Counted from the first letter of the stretch, positions 18,035 through 27,594 are shown. The stretch: DNA of 64,000 nt from Prevotella sp. AGR2160 (GCF_000424185.1 NZ_AUJK01000002.1:1-64000), one strand, 5' to 3'. Notes: generated by a model from the sequence alone, not told the origin. Translations and numbers: made by a program.

Positions 18035-18125
18035 CCTTGCGCTTGCAAAGCGCAAGCACTTGACGGCAGGCCATGAAACGCGGCGGCACTGCGTGAACGC
18101 GGCGGCACTGCGTGCGCCGAAGGGG
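18035..18125 (+). repeat. Intergenic family C repeat with internal direct repeat
   Basis: The palindrome CTTGCGCTT-GCA-AAGCGCAAG is followed by GACGGCAGGCC and a doubled unit (GCGGCGGCACTGCGTG, twice). It lies between tRNA-Cys and the maeB terminator. The other copy is inside addA. Confidence 0.8.
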
Positions 18126-18138
18126 TGAGGGAGGGCAT

Positions 18139-18167
18139 AAAAAGGCCCCTCCCTTGCGGGAGGGGCC
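18139..18167 (-). terminator. Terminator of the malic enzyme gene
   Basis: Ten-bp perfect stem GGCCCCTCCC / GGGAGGGGCC with a four-base loop, followed on minus by TTTTT. A second GC-rich hairpin, CCCTCCC/GGGAGGG, lies at 18181-18200. Confidence 0.85.
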
Positions 18168-18215
18168 GGAAAAATAGGTTCCCTCCCTTTGCAGGGAGGG
18201 TGGCGGTCACCTTTT

Positions 18216-20507
18216 CTATTCTTTACCGTTCTTGATCTTCTCCACGTAGGCGTCGATGACGGCGACGGCGGTGATGTTGACGACATCGCTGACGGAGCTC
18301 TCGAAGTCAGTGAAGTGGATCGGCTTGTTCAGACCCATCTGGATCGGGCCGATGATCTCACAGTCTGGATCGAGGCTCTGCAGGAGCTTGTAGCTGCCGT
18401 TGGCGGAGCTGAGGTTCGGGAAGACGAGGGTGTTGACATCCTTTCCCTTCAGGCGGGTGAAGGGATACTTGTCATCCCGCAGGTCCTTGTTAAGGGCGAA
18501 GTTGATCTGCATCTCACCGTCGATGGGGAGGTCGGGGAAGTCTTTCTGCATCATGGCGACAGCATTATGGACTTTCAGCGGCCCACCGATGGCGTCGGTA
18601 CCGAAGTTGGAATAGCTGATCATGGCGATGACGGGGTCCTCGTTGAAGAACTTCACGGTGTTGGCACTCAGTTTGGCGACATCATAGAGCACGCTCTCGT
18701 CGGGATGGCGGTTGATGAGTGTGTCGGCAATATAATAGGTGCCCTTCTTCGTGTTGAGGATATGCATCGTGGCGAAGTGGTTGAAGCCCGGCTGGATGCC
18801 GACGACCTCCTTGGCCACCTTGATGGTATTGCTGTACTTCGTATACAGACCGGTGATGAAGGCGTCAGCGTCGCCTTGCTCCACCATGGACATGCCGAAG
18901 TAGTTACGCTCATACATCTTATCATAAGCCTCCTCGAAGGTGTAGCCTTCACGGGCACGCTTCTCGGCGAGGTGCTTGGCGAAGGTGGCGCGGCGGCCCT
19001 GCTCCTGGTCAGCACGCATATCGACGATCTCGATGCCTGAGAGGTCGAGTTTCAGACGATTGGCGATACGTTTCAGCCGGTCGGGGTTACCGAGGAGGAT
19101 CGGCTGACAAATACCCTCTGTCTTGGCCTGGACGGCAGCCTTCATCATGGTCGGGTGACCACCCTCGGCGAAAACGACACGCTGCGGATGCAGACGGGCA
19201 GTATCGTGGAGCTTACGCGTCAACTTCGTCTCCTGACCGAGGAGCTGGCGCAGGTTCTTCTTATAGGCATCCCAGTCGGTGATGGTGCGGCGGGCGACGC
19301 CACTCTCGATGGCGGCCTTGGCGACGGCGGCACTGACCTCCGTGATCAGACGGGGATCGACGGGCTTCGGGATGAAGTATTTCGGACCGAAGGTGAGGTC
19401 GTTGACATGGTAGACATCATTGACGACATCGGGCACGGGCTCCTTAGCGAGCTGTGCGATAGCCTTCACGGCAGCGAGCTTCATCTCCTCGTTGATGGCC
19501 TTGGCGTGGACGTCGAGGGCGCCACGGAAGATATAAGGGAAGCCGATGACATTATTGATCTGGTTAGGATAGTCGCTGCGGCCCGTGGACATCAGCACGT
19601 CGGGGCGGCTCTCCATCGCCTCCTCGTAGGTGATCTCCGGTACAGGGTTAGCGAGGGCGAAGACGATCGGGTTCTTGGCCATGGAGCGGACCATGTCCTG
19701 ACTGACGATGTGTCCCTTGGAGAGACCGAGGAAGACATCGGCGCCGACCATCGCCTCGGCGAGCGTGTGGACATCGCGGCGGCTGGTGGCGAAGAGTTTC
19801 TTCTGCTCCGTCAGGTTCGGACGGTCATCGGTAATGACGCCGTGGGAGTCGAGCATGACGATATTCTCCTTCCGGGCACCGAGGGCGACATAGAGTTTCG
19901 TACAGCTGATGGCGGCAGCGCCGGCACCGCTGACGACGATCTTCACATCCTCAATCTTCTTGCCGGCCACCTCCAGGGCGTTGAGCAGTCCGGCAGAGGA
20001 GATGATGGCCGTGCCATGCTGGTCGTCATGCATCACGGGGATGTCAAGAGTCTTCTTCAGACGGTTCTCGATATAGAAGCACTCCGGGGCTTTGATATCC
20101 TCGAGGTTGATGCCACCGAAAGAGGGAGCGATCTTCTCTACGGCCTCGCAGAACTTCTCAGGGTCTTTCTCGTTGACCTCAATATCGAAGACATCGATGC
20201 CACCGTAGATCTTAAAGAGCAGGCCCTTACCCTCCATGACCGGTTTGCCGCTCATGGCGCCGATATCACCGAGGCCGAGGACCGCCGTGCCGTTGGAGAT
20301 AACGGCAACGAGGTTACCTTTGTCTGTATATTTATATACGTCATCAGGATTTTTCTGAATCTCAAGACAGGGATAGGCGACACCGGGCGAATAAGCCAGA
20401 CTCAGGTCTGTCTGTGTGCGGTACGGCTTGGTCGGTTTTACTTCGATCTTACCGGGTCTTCCATTAGAATGATAGGCTAGGGCAGCCTCTTTCGTGATTT
20501 TTACCAT
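18216..20507 (-). CDS. maeB: NADP-dependent malic enzyme with phosphotransacetylase-like C-terminal domain
   Basis: At 763 residues this has the usual MaeB length. The N-terminal malic domain ([28 protein letters not shown]) and NAD(P)-binding domain ([12 protein letters not shown]) occupy about residues 1-420. The rest is a phosphotransacetylase-like domain ([14 protein letters not shown]...), which in MaeB is regulatory rather than catalytic. It converts malate to pyruvate, making NADPH. It is transcribed alone, divergently from a TetR gene 119 bases away; the minus-7 boxes of both lie in the gap. Confidence 0.95.
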   Translation of the reverse strand: MVKITKEAALAYHSNGRPGKIEVKPTKPYRTQTDLSLAYSPGVAYPCLEIQKNPDDVYKYTDKGNLVAVISNGTAVLGLGDIGAMSGKPVMEGKGLLFKIYGGIDVFDIEVNEKDPEKFCEAVEKIAPSFGGINLEDIKAPECFYIENRLKKTLDIPVMHDDQHGTAIISSAGLLNALEVAGKKIEDVKIVVSGAGAAAISCTKLYVALGARKENIVMLDSHGVITDDRPNLTEQKKLFATSRRDVHTLAEAMVGADVFLGLSKGHIVSQDMVRSMAKNPIVFALANPVPEITYEEAMESRPDVLMSTGRSDYPNQINNVIGFPYIFRGALDVHAKAINEEMKLAAVKAIAQLAKEPVPDVVNDVYHVNDLTFGPKYFIPKPVDPRLITEVSAAVAKAAIESGVARRTITDWDAYKKNLRQLLGQETKLTRKLHDTARLHPQRVVFAEGGHPTMMKAAVQAKTEGICQPILLGNPDRLKRIANRLKLDLSGIEIVDMRADQEQGRRATFAKHLAEKRAREGYTFEEAYDKMYERNYFGMSMVEQGDADAFITGLYTKYSNTIKVAKEVVGIQPGFNHFATMHILNTKKGTYYIADTLINRHPDESVLYDVAKLSANTVKFFNEDPVIAMISYSNFGTDAIGGPLKVHNAVAMMQKDFPDLPIDGEMQINFALNKDLRDDKYPFTRLKGKDVNTLVFPNLSSANGSYKLLQSLDPDCEIIGPIQMGLNKPIHFTDFESSVSDVVNITAVAVIDAYVEKIKNGKE

Positions 20508-20537
20508 AATATAATCATGTTATTGGTTTTCTTCGTG

Positions 20538-20545
20538 CAAAGTTA
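20538..20545 (-). promoter_or_regulatory. Minus-7 box of maeB
   Basis: TAACTTTG (20545 to 20538), about 30 bases before the maeB start. Confidence 0.6.
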
Positions 20546-20589
20546 ATAAAAAACGATGTAAAAACAATCAGTTTTCCGAACTTTTTTTG

Positions 20590-20597
20590 TAACTTTG
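20590..20597 (+). promoter_or_regulatory. Minus-7 box of the TetR gene
   Basis: TAACTTTG at 20590-20597, about 30 bases before the ATG. It is back to back with the maeB promoter, so one bound regulator could affect both. Confidence 0.6.
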
Positions 20598-20626
20598 TCA
20601 CGAAATCGATTACATGGTTAACAACT

Positions 20627-21250
20627 ATGAATACGACAACAGCATATAAGATCAATCTAAAACAGAAAATTCTTGAGGCCGCTTTTAAACTTTTCTGTCG
20701 GAAAGGTATCCGTGCGGTGAAGATGGATGACATTGCCGCATCCCTCTCCATATCGAAGCGGACGGTCTATGAGATCTTCACCGACAAGGAGAGTCTCGTG
20801 CTCTGTGGCGTGAAGTATTTTAATGATAAGATGGACCGAGAGATGGATGCCTACGCAGAAGTGCCGGAGCATAACCCCATCGACAGTATCATGTTTTTCT
20901 ATCACCGGCAGTTGGACTTCAACCGCCATGTGGTACCGCAGTTTTACGAGGATGTCATCAAATATAAAAAGGTGACGGATTTTATCCAGAATCTGAAGGT
21001 AAGGCGAGTCGACGACGGCACGGCATTCTTTGAGAAAGGCGTCAAGGAGGGCTATTTCCGTCAGGAGATAGACTATCGGATGGCCTTGCAGGTTGCCCAG
21101 TCGGCCTTTGACAACTTCCATGATTCCAAGAAGATCAAATGCTATAAGACAGAGGATATCTTCCGCAGTTTCATCTTCGTCTTCCTTCGCGGACTCTGTA
21201 CGGAGAAAGGCCTGCAGAGTCTCGATCATCAATTGGGTTTACTGAAATAG
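20627..21250 (+). CDS. TetR-family transcriptional regulator
   Basis: The 207-residue protein has an N-terminal TetR helix-turn-helix (ILEAAFKLFCRKG, MDDIAASLSISKRTVYEIF, residues about 14-55) and a helical ligand/dimer domain. These regulators usually repress neighbouring or divergent genes when no ligand is bound. The acyltransferase gene starts two bases after its stop, so the pair is an operon. Divergence from maeB makes maeB a possible target, but no operator palindrome was recognised. Confidence 0.88.
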   Translation: MNTTTAYKINLKQKILEAAFKLFCRKGIRAVKMDDIAASLSISKRTVYEIFTDKESLVLCGVKYFNDKMDREMDAYAEVPEHNPIDSIMFFYHRQLDFNRHVVPQFYEDVIKYKKVTDFIQNLKVRRVDDGTAFFEKGVKEGYFRQEIDYRMALQVAQSAFDNFHDSKKIKCYKTEDIFRSFIFVFLRGLCTEKGLQSLDHQLGLLK

Positions 21251-21252
21251 TC

Positions 21253-22227
21253 ATGGATATCACGATACGGATCATAGACAAGTTGAACGATCTCCCGCCA
21301 CTGAGAGATACGGTGTTCTTCCACAGCAAGACGTATTTCAAGGTCGCCGCGGAGAGTCCCCTGACGACGCCCCTCATGGCCGTCGCCGAGGATGAGGAGG
21401 GGCATATCGTAGGCCATCTGCTGGCGGTGATCCGTATCCGTCATACCTGGCTGCCGCCGTTTCTCTTCCGTCAGGCCCGTATCTACGGCAAGGGAGTCTA
21501 TGCCGACGGTGTCGACGAGGAATATGTCTTCGGACTGATGCTCCATGCCATGACGAGGGCGTTGAAGCGGCGCTTCTGCGTGCTGATCGAGGTGTCGGAT
21601 ATCTGTCCGAAGATGTTTGGCTATCGTATGTTCCGACGCTGTGGCTATTTCGCCCTGAAATGGCAGGAAGTATACAACTCCCTGCACAGTCTGGGACCGG
21701 AAGAACGGCTGACGGAGAAGACGGAACAGCATATCCGCAAAAGCCGGGAGATAGGGGTGGAGACCACGGAGACGACGGATCCGGAAGATATCCGACGGTT
21801 CTACAAGCTCCTCTCGGGATTCTACCGGCTGCGACTGCGACGGGTGCTGCCGCCGCTGCAACAGATCCTGCAGTTACAGGCCCTGGGCAGTGCTCATGTC
21901 CTCGTGACCCGTTTCAAAGGCCGGATCATCGGTGGCTGTGTGAGTGTCTATTCTGATGGCGATGCCTTCCTCTGGTATCTGGCGAGGGTGAAGAAACGTT
22001 ATGTCATGCTTCATGCTGACTCGATGACGGTATGGCAGGCCATTGTCAACGCATGGCAACAGGGGTGTCGTCATATCCGTTTCCTCGATGTCGGACTCCC
22101 GTGGCGCCGCAATCCTTTCCGTGAGTTCATCCTCGGTTTCGGTGGCAAGCCCGTGGCCCGCTATCGCTGGTTCCGCTTCAATATCCCTTGGATCAACGGT
22201 TTCTTCAGATGGTGGTACAGGGAATGA
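21253..22227 (+). CDS. FemAB/GNAT-like acyltransferase
   Basis: The 324-residue soluble protein has the pattern of the peptidoglycan-type or GNAT-6 double acetyltransferase fold: a front half with ESPLTTPLMAVAEDEEGHIVG and a back half with VLVTRFKGRIIGGCVSVYSD, followed by a conserved-looking RFLDVGLPWRRNPFREFILG. The acceptor is unknown; relatives modify cell-wall precursors, polysaccharides or lipids. It is co-transcribed with the TetR gene, which may control it. The family-level call is moderate. Confidence 0.6.
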   Translation: MDITIRIIDKLNDLPPLRDTVFFHSKTYFKVAAESPLTTPLMAVAEDEEGHIVGHLLAVIRIRHTWLPPFLFRQARIYGKGVYADGVDEEYVFGLMLHAMTRALKRRFCVLIEVSDICPKMFGYRMFRRCGYFALKWQEVYNSLHSLGPEERLTEKTEQHIRKSREIGVETTETTDPEDIRRFYKLLSGFYRLRLRRVLPPLQQILQLQALGSAHVLVTRFKGRIIGGCVSVYSDGDAFLWYLARVKKRYVMLHADSMTVWQAIVNAWQQGCRHIRFLDVGLPWRRNPFREFILGFGGKPVARYRWFRFNIPWINGFFRWWYRE

Positions 22228-22235
22228 TAGAAATG

Positions 22236-22284
22236 GAAAATGGAGAATGGAGAACGGAGAATAGAGAATAGAAAATAGAAAATA
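22236..22284 (+). repeat. Heptanucleotide tandem repeat upstream of the DUF4861 gene
   Basis: Seven consecutive 7-base units (GAAAATG, GAGAATG, GAGAACG, GAGAATA twice, GAAAATA twice), plus a degenerate unit, lie in the 74-base gap just before the ATG at 22302. Confidence 0.85.
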
Positions 22285-22301
22285 AATAATAAACAACAAC
22301 A

Positions 22302-23555
22302 ATGAAGACTATACTAAAACAAACCTTATTGATCGCGCTGGCCTCACTTCCTATGAATGGTCTGGCAGCGCAGCATGCTCAGGAGACGGGCGTCAAGACC
22401 GTCGTCGTCAGCAACCACACGCATCAGGAGAAGAAAAACGAGCCTGTCATCTGCACCCTTGACCGGCAGGATGTCGACTCTGCGTCAGTGACGAATGAGA
22501 AAGGGGAGGTGATCCCCTGTCAACTCGATGACCTGAACGGTGACGGGAGATACGACGAACTCTGTTTTCTGACCGATATCCCTTCCCGAAAGTCCCTGTC
22601 GTTCACCGTGCGGACGTACCAAGGAGGACATCCGGCCGTCTTTGCCGACCGTACCTTTGCGCAGATCGTACTGCCGAGCAAGAACAAGAATCTGGCGAAG
22701 AACGCGCAGGATGTCTTTGTGGACCGCATCGCTTTCAGCAACCGTACGAAAGATCCCTATCATGCCGTTCACGGACATGGGATGATGTTTGAGAATGAGC
22801 TTCTGGCCCTCCGTGTCTATTTCGACCACCGGCAGACGGTTGATCTCTACGGCAAGCGACATCAGGGCTTGGAGTTGCAGGCCACGCAGTTCTATCCTTC
22901 TGCGGAACAGTTACAAAAAGGTTATGGTGATGACGTGCTCTGGGTCGGCAACACCTACGGTCTCGGGGCCCTGCGGGGCTGGGATGGTTCCCGGTCATTG
23001 TTGCTCAGTGACGTGAGGAGCCGTGAACAGCGTATCCTCGCTTACGGACCTGTCCGGACGGTCGTTGAGATGCGTGATGTCCACTGGACACCGGCACCGG
23101 GGGCTCCAGCCATCAACGCGACCATGCGCTATACTCTCTATGCCGGTCACCGCGATATCCGCGTGGATGCCTTCTTCGACGGCGACACGTCGCAGACTTT
23201 ATTCGCTACAGGATTGGTCAACGTGAAAGGATCGGAGGAGTATAGTGACCATAAGGGCCTGCGGGCCTGCTGGGGCACCGACTGGCCGACGGGAAAGGAT
23301 GACGGCAAACACCAGTTGGAGACGGTGGGACTCGCCATTCAGATCCCTCAGGAATATTTCGTCAAGGAGATGCCGGCCACCCAAGACGACTATACGATGG
23401 TGGTGCGGCCCCAACAAGATGGTGCAGGAAAGAGTCATCTCACCTATTATATATTATATACGAGTAAGAAAGAAAACTATGGCTTTTCTTCAGCCAAGGA
23501 CTGGTTCCGTTATGTAGGTGGCCGTCCTGTTGCGGCCACGCAAGGAAAAATGTAG
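22302..23555 (+). CDS. DUF4861-like secreted protein
   Basis: The 417-residue protein has a signal peptide (about 1-23). A beta-rich body follows (VVSNHTHQEKKNEPVICTL, CQLDDLNGDGRYDELCFL, YHAVHGHGMMFENELLALRV, HRDIRVDAFFDG) matching my recollection of DUF4861. That family often sits with polysaccharide-degradation genes; activity is unproved. The last residues (GGRPVAATQGKM) and stop are encoded by a family A repeat and AT-rich flank beginning at 23514, so the original C-terminus appears to have been replaced. A heptad repeat precedes the start. Confidence 0.7.
   Translation: MKTILKQTLLIALASLPMNGLAAQHAQETGVKTVVVSNHTHQEKKNEPVICTLDRQDVDSASVTNEKGEVIPCQLDDLNGDGRYDELCFLTDIPSRKSLSFTVRTYQGGHPAVFADRTFAQIVLPSKNKNLAKNAQDVFVDRIAFSNRTKDPYHAVHGHGMMFENELLALRVYFDHRQTVDLYGKRHQGLELQATQFYPSAEQLQKGYGDDVLWVGNTYGLGALRGWDGSRSLLLSDVRSREQRILAYGPVRTVVEMRDVHWTPAPGAPAINATMRYTLYAGHRDIRVDAFFDGDTSQTLFATGLVNVKGSEEYSDHKGLRACWGTDWPTGKDDGKHQLETVGLAIQIPQEYFVKEMPATQDDYTMVVRPQQDGAGKSHLTYYILYTSKKENYGFSSAKDWFRYVGGRPVAATQGKM
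23514..23542 (+). repeat. Family A palindrome arm overlapping the DUF4861 gene end
   Basis: GTAGGTGGCCGTC-CTGTTG-CGGCCACGCA, followed by AAGGAAAAAT as in the inner flank of the doublet at 10837-10930. It codes the last residues of the upstream gene. Confidence 0.8.
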
Positions 23556-23577
23556 GTACAGAAAATATTAAATATTA

Positions 23578-24360
23578 ATGACAATGAATATCGTAATGAT
23601 CGGCTCCGGTCGTCTGGCCACCCAACTGGCGGTGGCCTTAAAGGCTGCCGGACATCAACTCTTACAGGTCTTTTCACCGACGGCGGCTCATGCACAGGCA
23701 CTGGCGAAGAGGGTAGGCGCAGAGGCGGTGACCACCGTGGATGCTCTGCGGTCGGATGCCGACGTCTATTTCCTCGCCGTCAAGGACAGTGTACTACCGT
23801 CGCTGATCCCGGAGGTCTGTAAGGGAAGAGAGGATGCCCTCTTCCTGCATACGGCGGGCTCCCTATCGAAAGATCTCTTTCAAGGCTATGCCAAGCATTA
23901 CGGCGTCTTCTACCCGATGCAGACTTTCTCCAAGGAGCGGGATGTTGACTTCCGGAAGATCCCTGTCTTTCTCGAGGCGGACAGTGCGGCGACGCTGCAA
24001 ACGATGAAGTCACTGGCAACAAGTATCAGTGAGCTGGTCTACGAACTGTCCTCTGAGGACCGCCGCTATCTCCATCTCGCGGCCGTCTTCGCCTGTAACT
24101 TCGTGAACCACTGTTATACCCTCTCGGCAGAGGTGTTGGAGAAGGTCCATCTGCCTTTCAAGGTCATGCTGCCCCTGATTGACGAGACGGCACGGAAGGT
24201 ACATGAACTGTCCCCTGTAGCTGCCCAGACAGGCCCGGCCGTCCGTGAAGATGGGAATGTTATGGAGGCGCAAAAGAGACTCTTGGATGATGATCCCCGG
24301 ATGCAGGAGATTTATCAACTGATGAGCGAAAGTATTATAAAAAACAAAAATAATGATTGA
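23578..24360 (+). CDS. Rossmann-like DUF2520 protein
   Basis: The 260-residue cytosolic protein begins with a nucleotide-binding fold ([18 protein letters not shown]). It continues with a DUF2520-type C-terminal half ([36 protein letters not shown]). Its function is not established; its form is that of a short-chain NADP oxidoreductase of the ketopantoate-reductase/F420 type. ATG codons at 23578 and 23584 are both possible starts. It overlaps kdsC by eight bases and precedes maf, a grouping I associate with Bacteroidetes. Confidence 0.78.
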   Translation: MTMNIVMIGSGRLATQLAVALKAAGHQLLQVFSPTAAHAQALAKRVGAEAVTTVDALRSDADVYFLAVKDSVLPSLIPEVCKGREDALFLHTAGSLSKDLFQGYAKHYGVFYPMQTFSKERDVDFRKIPVFLEADSAATLQTMKSLATSISELVYELSSEDRRYLHLAAVFACNFVNHCYTLSAEVLEKVHLPFKVMLPLIDETARKVHELSPVAAQTGPAVREDGNVMEAQKRLLDDDPRMQEIYQLMSESIIKNKNND

Positions 24361-24871
24361 TTACGACTTAAAGAAAATCAAGGCGCTGATCTTCGATGTC
24401 GATGGCGTGTTGAGTTGTGAGACCATCACGCTGGCCGCATCGGGAGAGCCGTTGAGGACCGTGAATATCAAGGATGGTTATGCCATTCAACTGGCCGTTA
24501 AACAGGGGCTGTCCGTTGTCATCCTGACCGGAGGCACGACAGATGCCGTACGGATCCGTTATGAGCGCCTCGGCGTGAAAGAAATCATTCAGGGTGCCGG
24601 CGTAAAGATCAAGGCTTATGACGATTATCTCCGGCGAACGGGCTACAAGGATGAGGAGGTGCTCTATATGGGTGATGACATCCCCGACTATGAGGTCATG
24701 CGGCGCGTTGGCTGTCCGTGTTGTCCGAAGGACGCCTGTCCGGATATCAAAGATGTCAGTCTGTATATCTCTGACCGTCCAGGTGGCTGCGGCTGTGCCC
24801 GAGATGTCATCGAACAGGTGTTGCGCACGCAGGGTAAATGGCTCAGTGACGCCAAGGCCTTCGGATGGTAA
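24353..24871 (+). CDS. kdsC: 3-deoxy-D-manno-octulosonate 8-phosphate phosphatase (HAD superfamily)
   Basis: The 172-residue HAD enzyme has the nucleophile motif FDVDGVLSC (Asp nucleophile at about 15), ILTGG as motif II, and MGDDIPD as the acidic motif, giving the size and pattern of KdsC. It dephosphorylates KDO-8-phosphate in the lipopolysaccharide inner-core pathway. It carries an extra Cys-rich tract ([20 protein letters not shown]) near the C-terminus. It overlaps the preceding gene by eight bases and shares a transcript with maf, 50 bases downstream, apart from a weak hairpin in between. Confidence 0.88.
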   Translation: MIDYDLKKIKALIFDVDGVLSCETITLAASGEPLRTVNIKDGYAIQLAVKQGLSVVILTGGTTDAVRIRYERLGVKEIIQGAGVKIKAYDDYLRRTGYKDEEVLYMGDDIPDYEVMRRVGCPCCPKDACPDIKDVSLYISDRPGGCGCARDVIEQVLRTQGKWLSDAKAFGW

Positions 24872-24877
24872 TTGTTT

Positions 24878-24909
24878 AGGGCGGTCTTCGTGGCCGTCCT
24901 TACCTTTTT
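24878..24909 (+). terminator. Weak hairpin between kdsC and maf
   Basis: AGGGCGG (24878-24884) pairs with CCGTCCT (24894-24900, one G-T), followed by TACCTTTTTA. It could lower readthrough into maf. The sequence also resembles a decayed family A palindrome. Confidence 0.4.
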
Positions 24910-24921
24910 AATAAAAAGAAT

Positions 24922-25602
24922 ATGGAAATCAGAAATCAAGAAAACCGGCCATTGCGGCTGATCCTCGCCAGTGGCAGTCCGCGCCGTAAGGAGCTGTTGG
25001 CGGCACTGGGCCTGGACTTTGAGGTAAGGGTGAAGAAAGGTATCGAGGAACAGTATCCCTCAGACCTCCCTGCCGTTGCCGTACCCGAATATATTGCCCG
25101 AGAGAAGGCGGCGGCCTATCAGAAAGAGCTGCAAGATGATGAGCTTGTGCTTACTGCGGACACGGTCGTTATCAGTGTCCATGAGATTCTCGGCAAGCCG
25201 AAGGATGAGACTGATGCACGGCGGATGCTCCGTCTCCTCAGTGGCCGTACCCATCAGGTGACAACGGGAGTCTGCCTCACCACCACCTCTTTCCAGCGCC
25301 ATTTCTCGGTGACCACGGAGGTGACCTTCAAGGCGTTGGATGATGAGGAGATCAATTATTATATCAGCCGTTTCAAACCTTTCGACAAAGCCGGAGCCTA
25401 TGGCATCCAGGAATGGATTGGCTATATAGGATGTACAGGACTCAACGGCAGCTTCTATAACGTGATGGGACTGCCCTTGCAGCGCATCTATGAGGAATTG
25501 CGCCGTCCGCCGTTTATGCTCAGATACGGTGGTAAAACTCTTTCAGCGGCAGACGGAAGCGCTCTCCGCGTACACCTCCGGGCGCCCGATAGCCACAAGT
25601 GA
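24922..25602 (+). CDS. maf: Maf-like nucleotide pyrophosphatase with a C-terminal extension
   Basis: The 226-residue protein shows the Maf signatures LASGSPRRKELL, the catalytic segment LTADTVV, and GAYGIQEWIGYIGCTGLNGSFYNVMGLPL. These house-cleaning pyrophosphatases hydrolyse modified or canonical nucleoside triphosphates. Family members generally end about where this one reads QRIYEEL. Here about 35 more residues follow (PPFMLRYGGKTL...), coded largely antisense to the 3' end of the convergent nitroreductase gene. The extension is therefore probably not functional, but it is open and in frame. Confidence 0.88.
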   Translation: MEIRNQENRPLRLILASGSPRRKELLAALGLDFEVRVKKGIEEQYPSDLPAVAVPEYIAREKAAAYQKELQDDELVLTADTVVISVHEILGKPKDETDARRMLRLLSGRTHQVTTGVCLTTTSFQRHFSVTTEVTFKALDDEEINYYISRFKPFDKAGAYGIQEWIGYIGCTGLNGSFYNVMGLPLQRIYEELRRPPFMLRYGGKTLSAADGSALRVHLRAPDSHK

Positions 25603-26245
25603 TGACCATGTTGATACCACAGTCGTGGGGCAGATGAAGGGCTCGCTTGACGAGCAGACTGTCGAAGCCTTCCAACGGACATGTGTCATAGCCCTGCTCA
25701 CTCATGGCCAGCATGAAGGTCTGGACGACGAGGGCACAACTCTTATGAACAACGGTGTTCATCTGTGCCTCGCTCTCCTGACGGGGCACGGGGCGGAAGA
25801 GGCCGACGACCTGGGAGATGATGACACGTAGAAGACCCAGCAGACCGAAGCAGCGTTTGTAGGTCAGCGGCATCAACTGGGCATAGTATTTTTTCTGTAA
25901 CTCGATGCGGTGGGCTTTCCGGTCCTTCGGGCTGTTGGCGTTGATCTCGGCGATATTTGCCTCAAGGACGGCCTGAGCATGGCGCTTCCATTGATCTTGT
26001 CGGGTGACGAAGACGACCATCTCCTTACAGGTCTTCGCGCTGCCTTGGTTTAGGCAGGCCACGGCCATTTTTTTCAATACTTCCGGATCGGTGATATGAT
26101 AGGCTTCCCAAAGTTGCATGTTTGAACTTGTAGGCGCCAGTGTGGCCAGACGGATACACTCCTTGACCTTCTCCGGGTCCAGGGCCTTCTCGGCGTCGTA
26201 TTTTCGTACGGCACGACGGTGTTGTAGGATTTCTTCTAAACTCAT
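25520..26245 (-). CDS. Nitroreductase-family flavoprotein
   Basis: The 241-residue protein has the family start (MSLEEILQHRRAVRKYDAEK, with RRAVRKYD as the FMN-contact motif), LATLAPTSSNMQLWEAYHI, and the C-terminal cofactor region CGYRAPGG. It reduces quinones, nitro compounds or flavins with NAD(P)H. The central segment with YKRCFGLLGLLRVIISQVVGLF is more hydrophobic than usual. Its 3' end overlaps maf by 83 bases, tail to tail. It lies downstream of the efflux operon with a family A repeat in the gap. Confidence 0.88.
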   Translation of the reverse strand: MSLEEILQHRRAVRKYDAEKALDPEKVKECIRLATLAPTSSNMQLWEAYHITDPEVLKKMAVACLNQGSAKTCKEMVVFVTRQDQWKRHAQAVLEANIAEINANSPKDRKAHRIELQKKYYAQLMPLTYKRCFGLLGLLRVIISQVVGLFRPVPRQESEAQMNTVVHKSCALVVQTFMLAMSEQGYDTCPLEGFDSLLVKRALHLPHDCGINMVITCGYRAPGGVRGERFRLPLKEFYHRI

Positions 26246-26301
26246 TTCTTTAACTTTTATGATCTTTATAAACTGAATAATTCATAGTCCTTATATGTGG
26301 G

Positions 26302-26330
26302 TGCGTGGCCGCAATAGGACGACCACCTAC
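26302..26330 (-). repeat. Family A palindrome arm
   Basis: Read on minus: GTAGGTGGTCGTC-CTATTG-CGGCCACGCA, followed by CCCACAT as in the left arm at 10837. It lies between the MacB-like permease and the nitroreductase gene. Confidence 0.75.
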
Positions 26331-26349
26331 TCGTGTCAGAAACATACTC

Positions 26350-27594
26350 TTATTCATACCGTATAGCCTCGATCGGGTCAAGCTGTGCGGCCTTCTTGGC
26401 CGGATACCAGCCGAAGAAGACGCCGGTGAAGGTACAGACGGCGAACGAGAGGATGATGCTCCAGGGTTCGATGACCATCGTCATGTGAGCGAAATACTGG
26501 ATGCCCAGGGAGATCCCCACGCCCAACAGTACACCGATGATACCTCCCGTGACACTGAGGAGGATCGACTCGATGAGGAACTGGTTGAGGATATCGATGC
26601 CACGGGCACCGACACTCATACGGAGGCCGATCTCACGCGTACGCTCGGTGACACTGACATACATGATGTTCATGATGCCGATACCACCGACGAGCAGACT
26701 GATGCCGGCGACGGAGCCGAGGAGGATCGTCAGTGTCGTCATCGTGGAGTCCATCATCGAGGAGATCTCCTCCTGAGAGCGGATGTTGAAGTCGTCATCG
26801 TCCGCCTCCTGCGTATCCGTGGCGTCCTTCAGCTTATGGGTCCGGCGCAGGATCTGTTCGATCTGATTCTGCGCGGGCTCGGAGGCTTCCTCTGTCGTAG
26901 CCGAACAGACGATGCCGCCGAGATAGGTCTGGGCGAGGATACGCTTCATCACCGTGGTATACGGAGCCAGGGCAAGGTCATCCTGATCCATACCCATGGA
27001 GTTGTATCCTTTCTTCTTCAGTACGCCGATGACTCGGAAGGGGATGGAGCCGAAGCGGACCACTCGTCCCACGGGCTCCTCACCATTGGGGAAGAGGTTG
27101 TCGACGATGGTCTGTCCGAGGACACAGACTTTCGCGTTCGTCTTGATATCCTTATCGGTGAACATCTCACCGTCGTCAACACTCAACTGACGGATGGTGA
27201 GATAGTCGGTATTCACGCCATAGATCGTTGACGGCCAGTTTTGGTTGCCGTTGATCCACTGTCCACTACTGCTGACGGTGGGAGAGATGGCGGAGATATA
27301 ATCGCATTCGTCCTTGATCGCCTCATAGTCGGTCTCCTTCAATGTCTCCATGGAAGAGGCATCCTGACGGACGCCTCCCTGGCCATGGTCATCGGATCCC
27401 GGGGAGATCATGATCATGTTCGAGCCCATCTCGGAGATATTGTCCTTGATACTTTTCTTCGTACCCTGACCGATAGCCAGCATGGTAATCACGGAGGCGA
27501 TACCGATGATGATACCGAGGGCCGTGAGGAACGACCGCATCTTGTTGGCGGCAATGGCACGGACGGCGATTTTGAAAAGATTCGTAAAATTCAT
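26350..27594 (-). CDS. MacB-type ABC transporter permease
   Basis: The 414-residue permease has an N-terminal helix (MRSFLTALGIIIGIASVIT), a large periplasmic domain of about 220 residues, and three C-terminal helices. It carries the conserved SVTERTREIGLRMSVGAR and the ending WYPAKKAAQLDPIEAIRYE. The ATPase is a separate gene, unlike fused E. coli MacB. With the MFP and TolC-like genes it would form a tripartite pump or mechanotransmission complex. An 87-base gap holding two repeats separates it from the ATPase gene. Confidence 0.92.
   Translation of the reverse strand: MNFTNLFKIAVRAIAANKMRSFLTALGIIIGIASVITMLAIGQGTKKSIKDNISEMGSNMIMISPGSDDHGQGGVRQDASSMETLKETDYEAIKDECDYISAISPTVSSSGQWINGNQNWPSTIYGVNTDYLTIRQLSVDDGEMFTDKDIKTNAKVCVLGQTIVDNLFPNGEEPVGRVVRFGSIPFRVIGVLKKKGYNSMGMDQDDLALAPYTTVMKRILAQTYLGGIVCSATTEEASEPAQNQIEQILRRTHKLKDATDTQEADDDDFNIRSQEEISSMMDSTMTTLTILLGSVAGISLLVGGIGIMNIMYVSVTERTREIGLRMSVGARGIDILNQFLIESILLSVTGGIIGVLLGVGISLGIQYFAHMTMVIEPWSIILSFAVCTFTGVFFGWYPAKKAAQLDPIEAIRYE

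Noticed and set aside
18023..18286. Small open frames in the tRNA-Cys to maeB gap encoding the peptide LPSxACALQAQG
   Set aside because: The reading comes from the interspersed repeat shared with addA, with no promoter or start signal for a separate gene.
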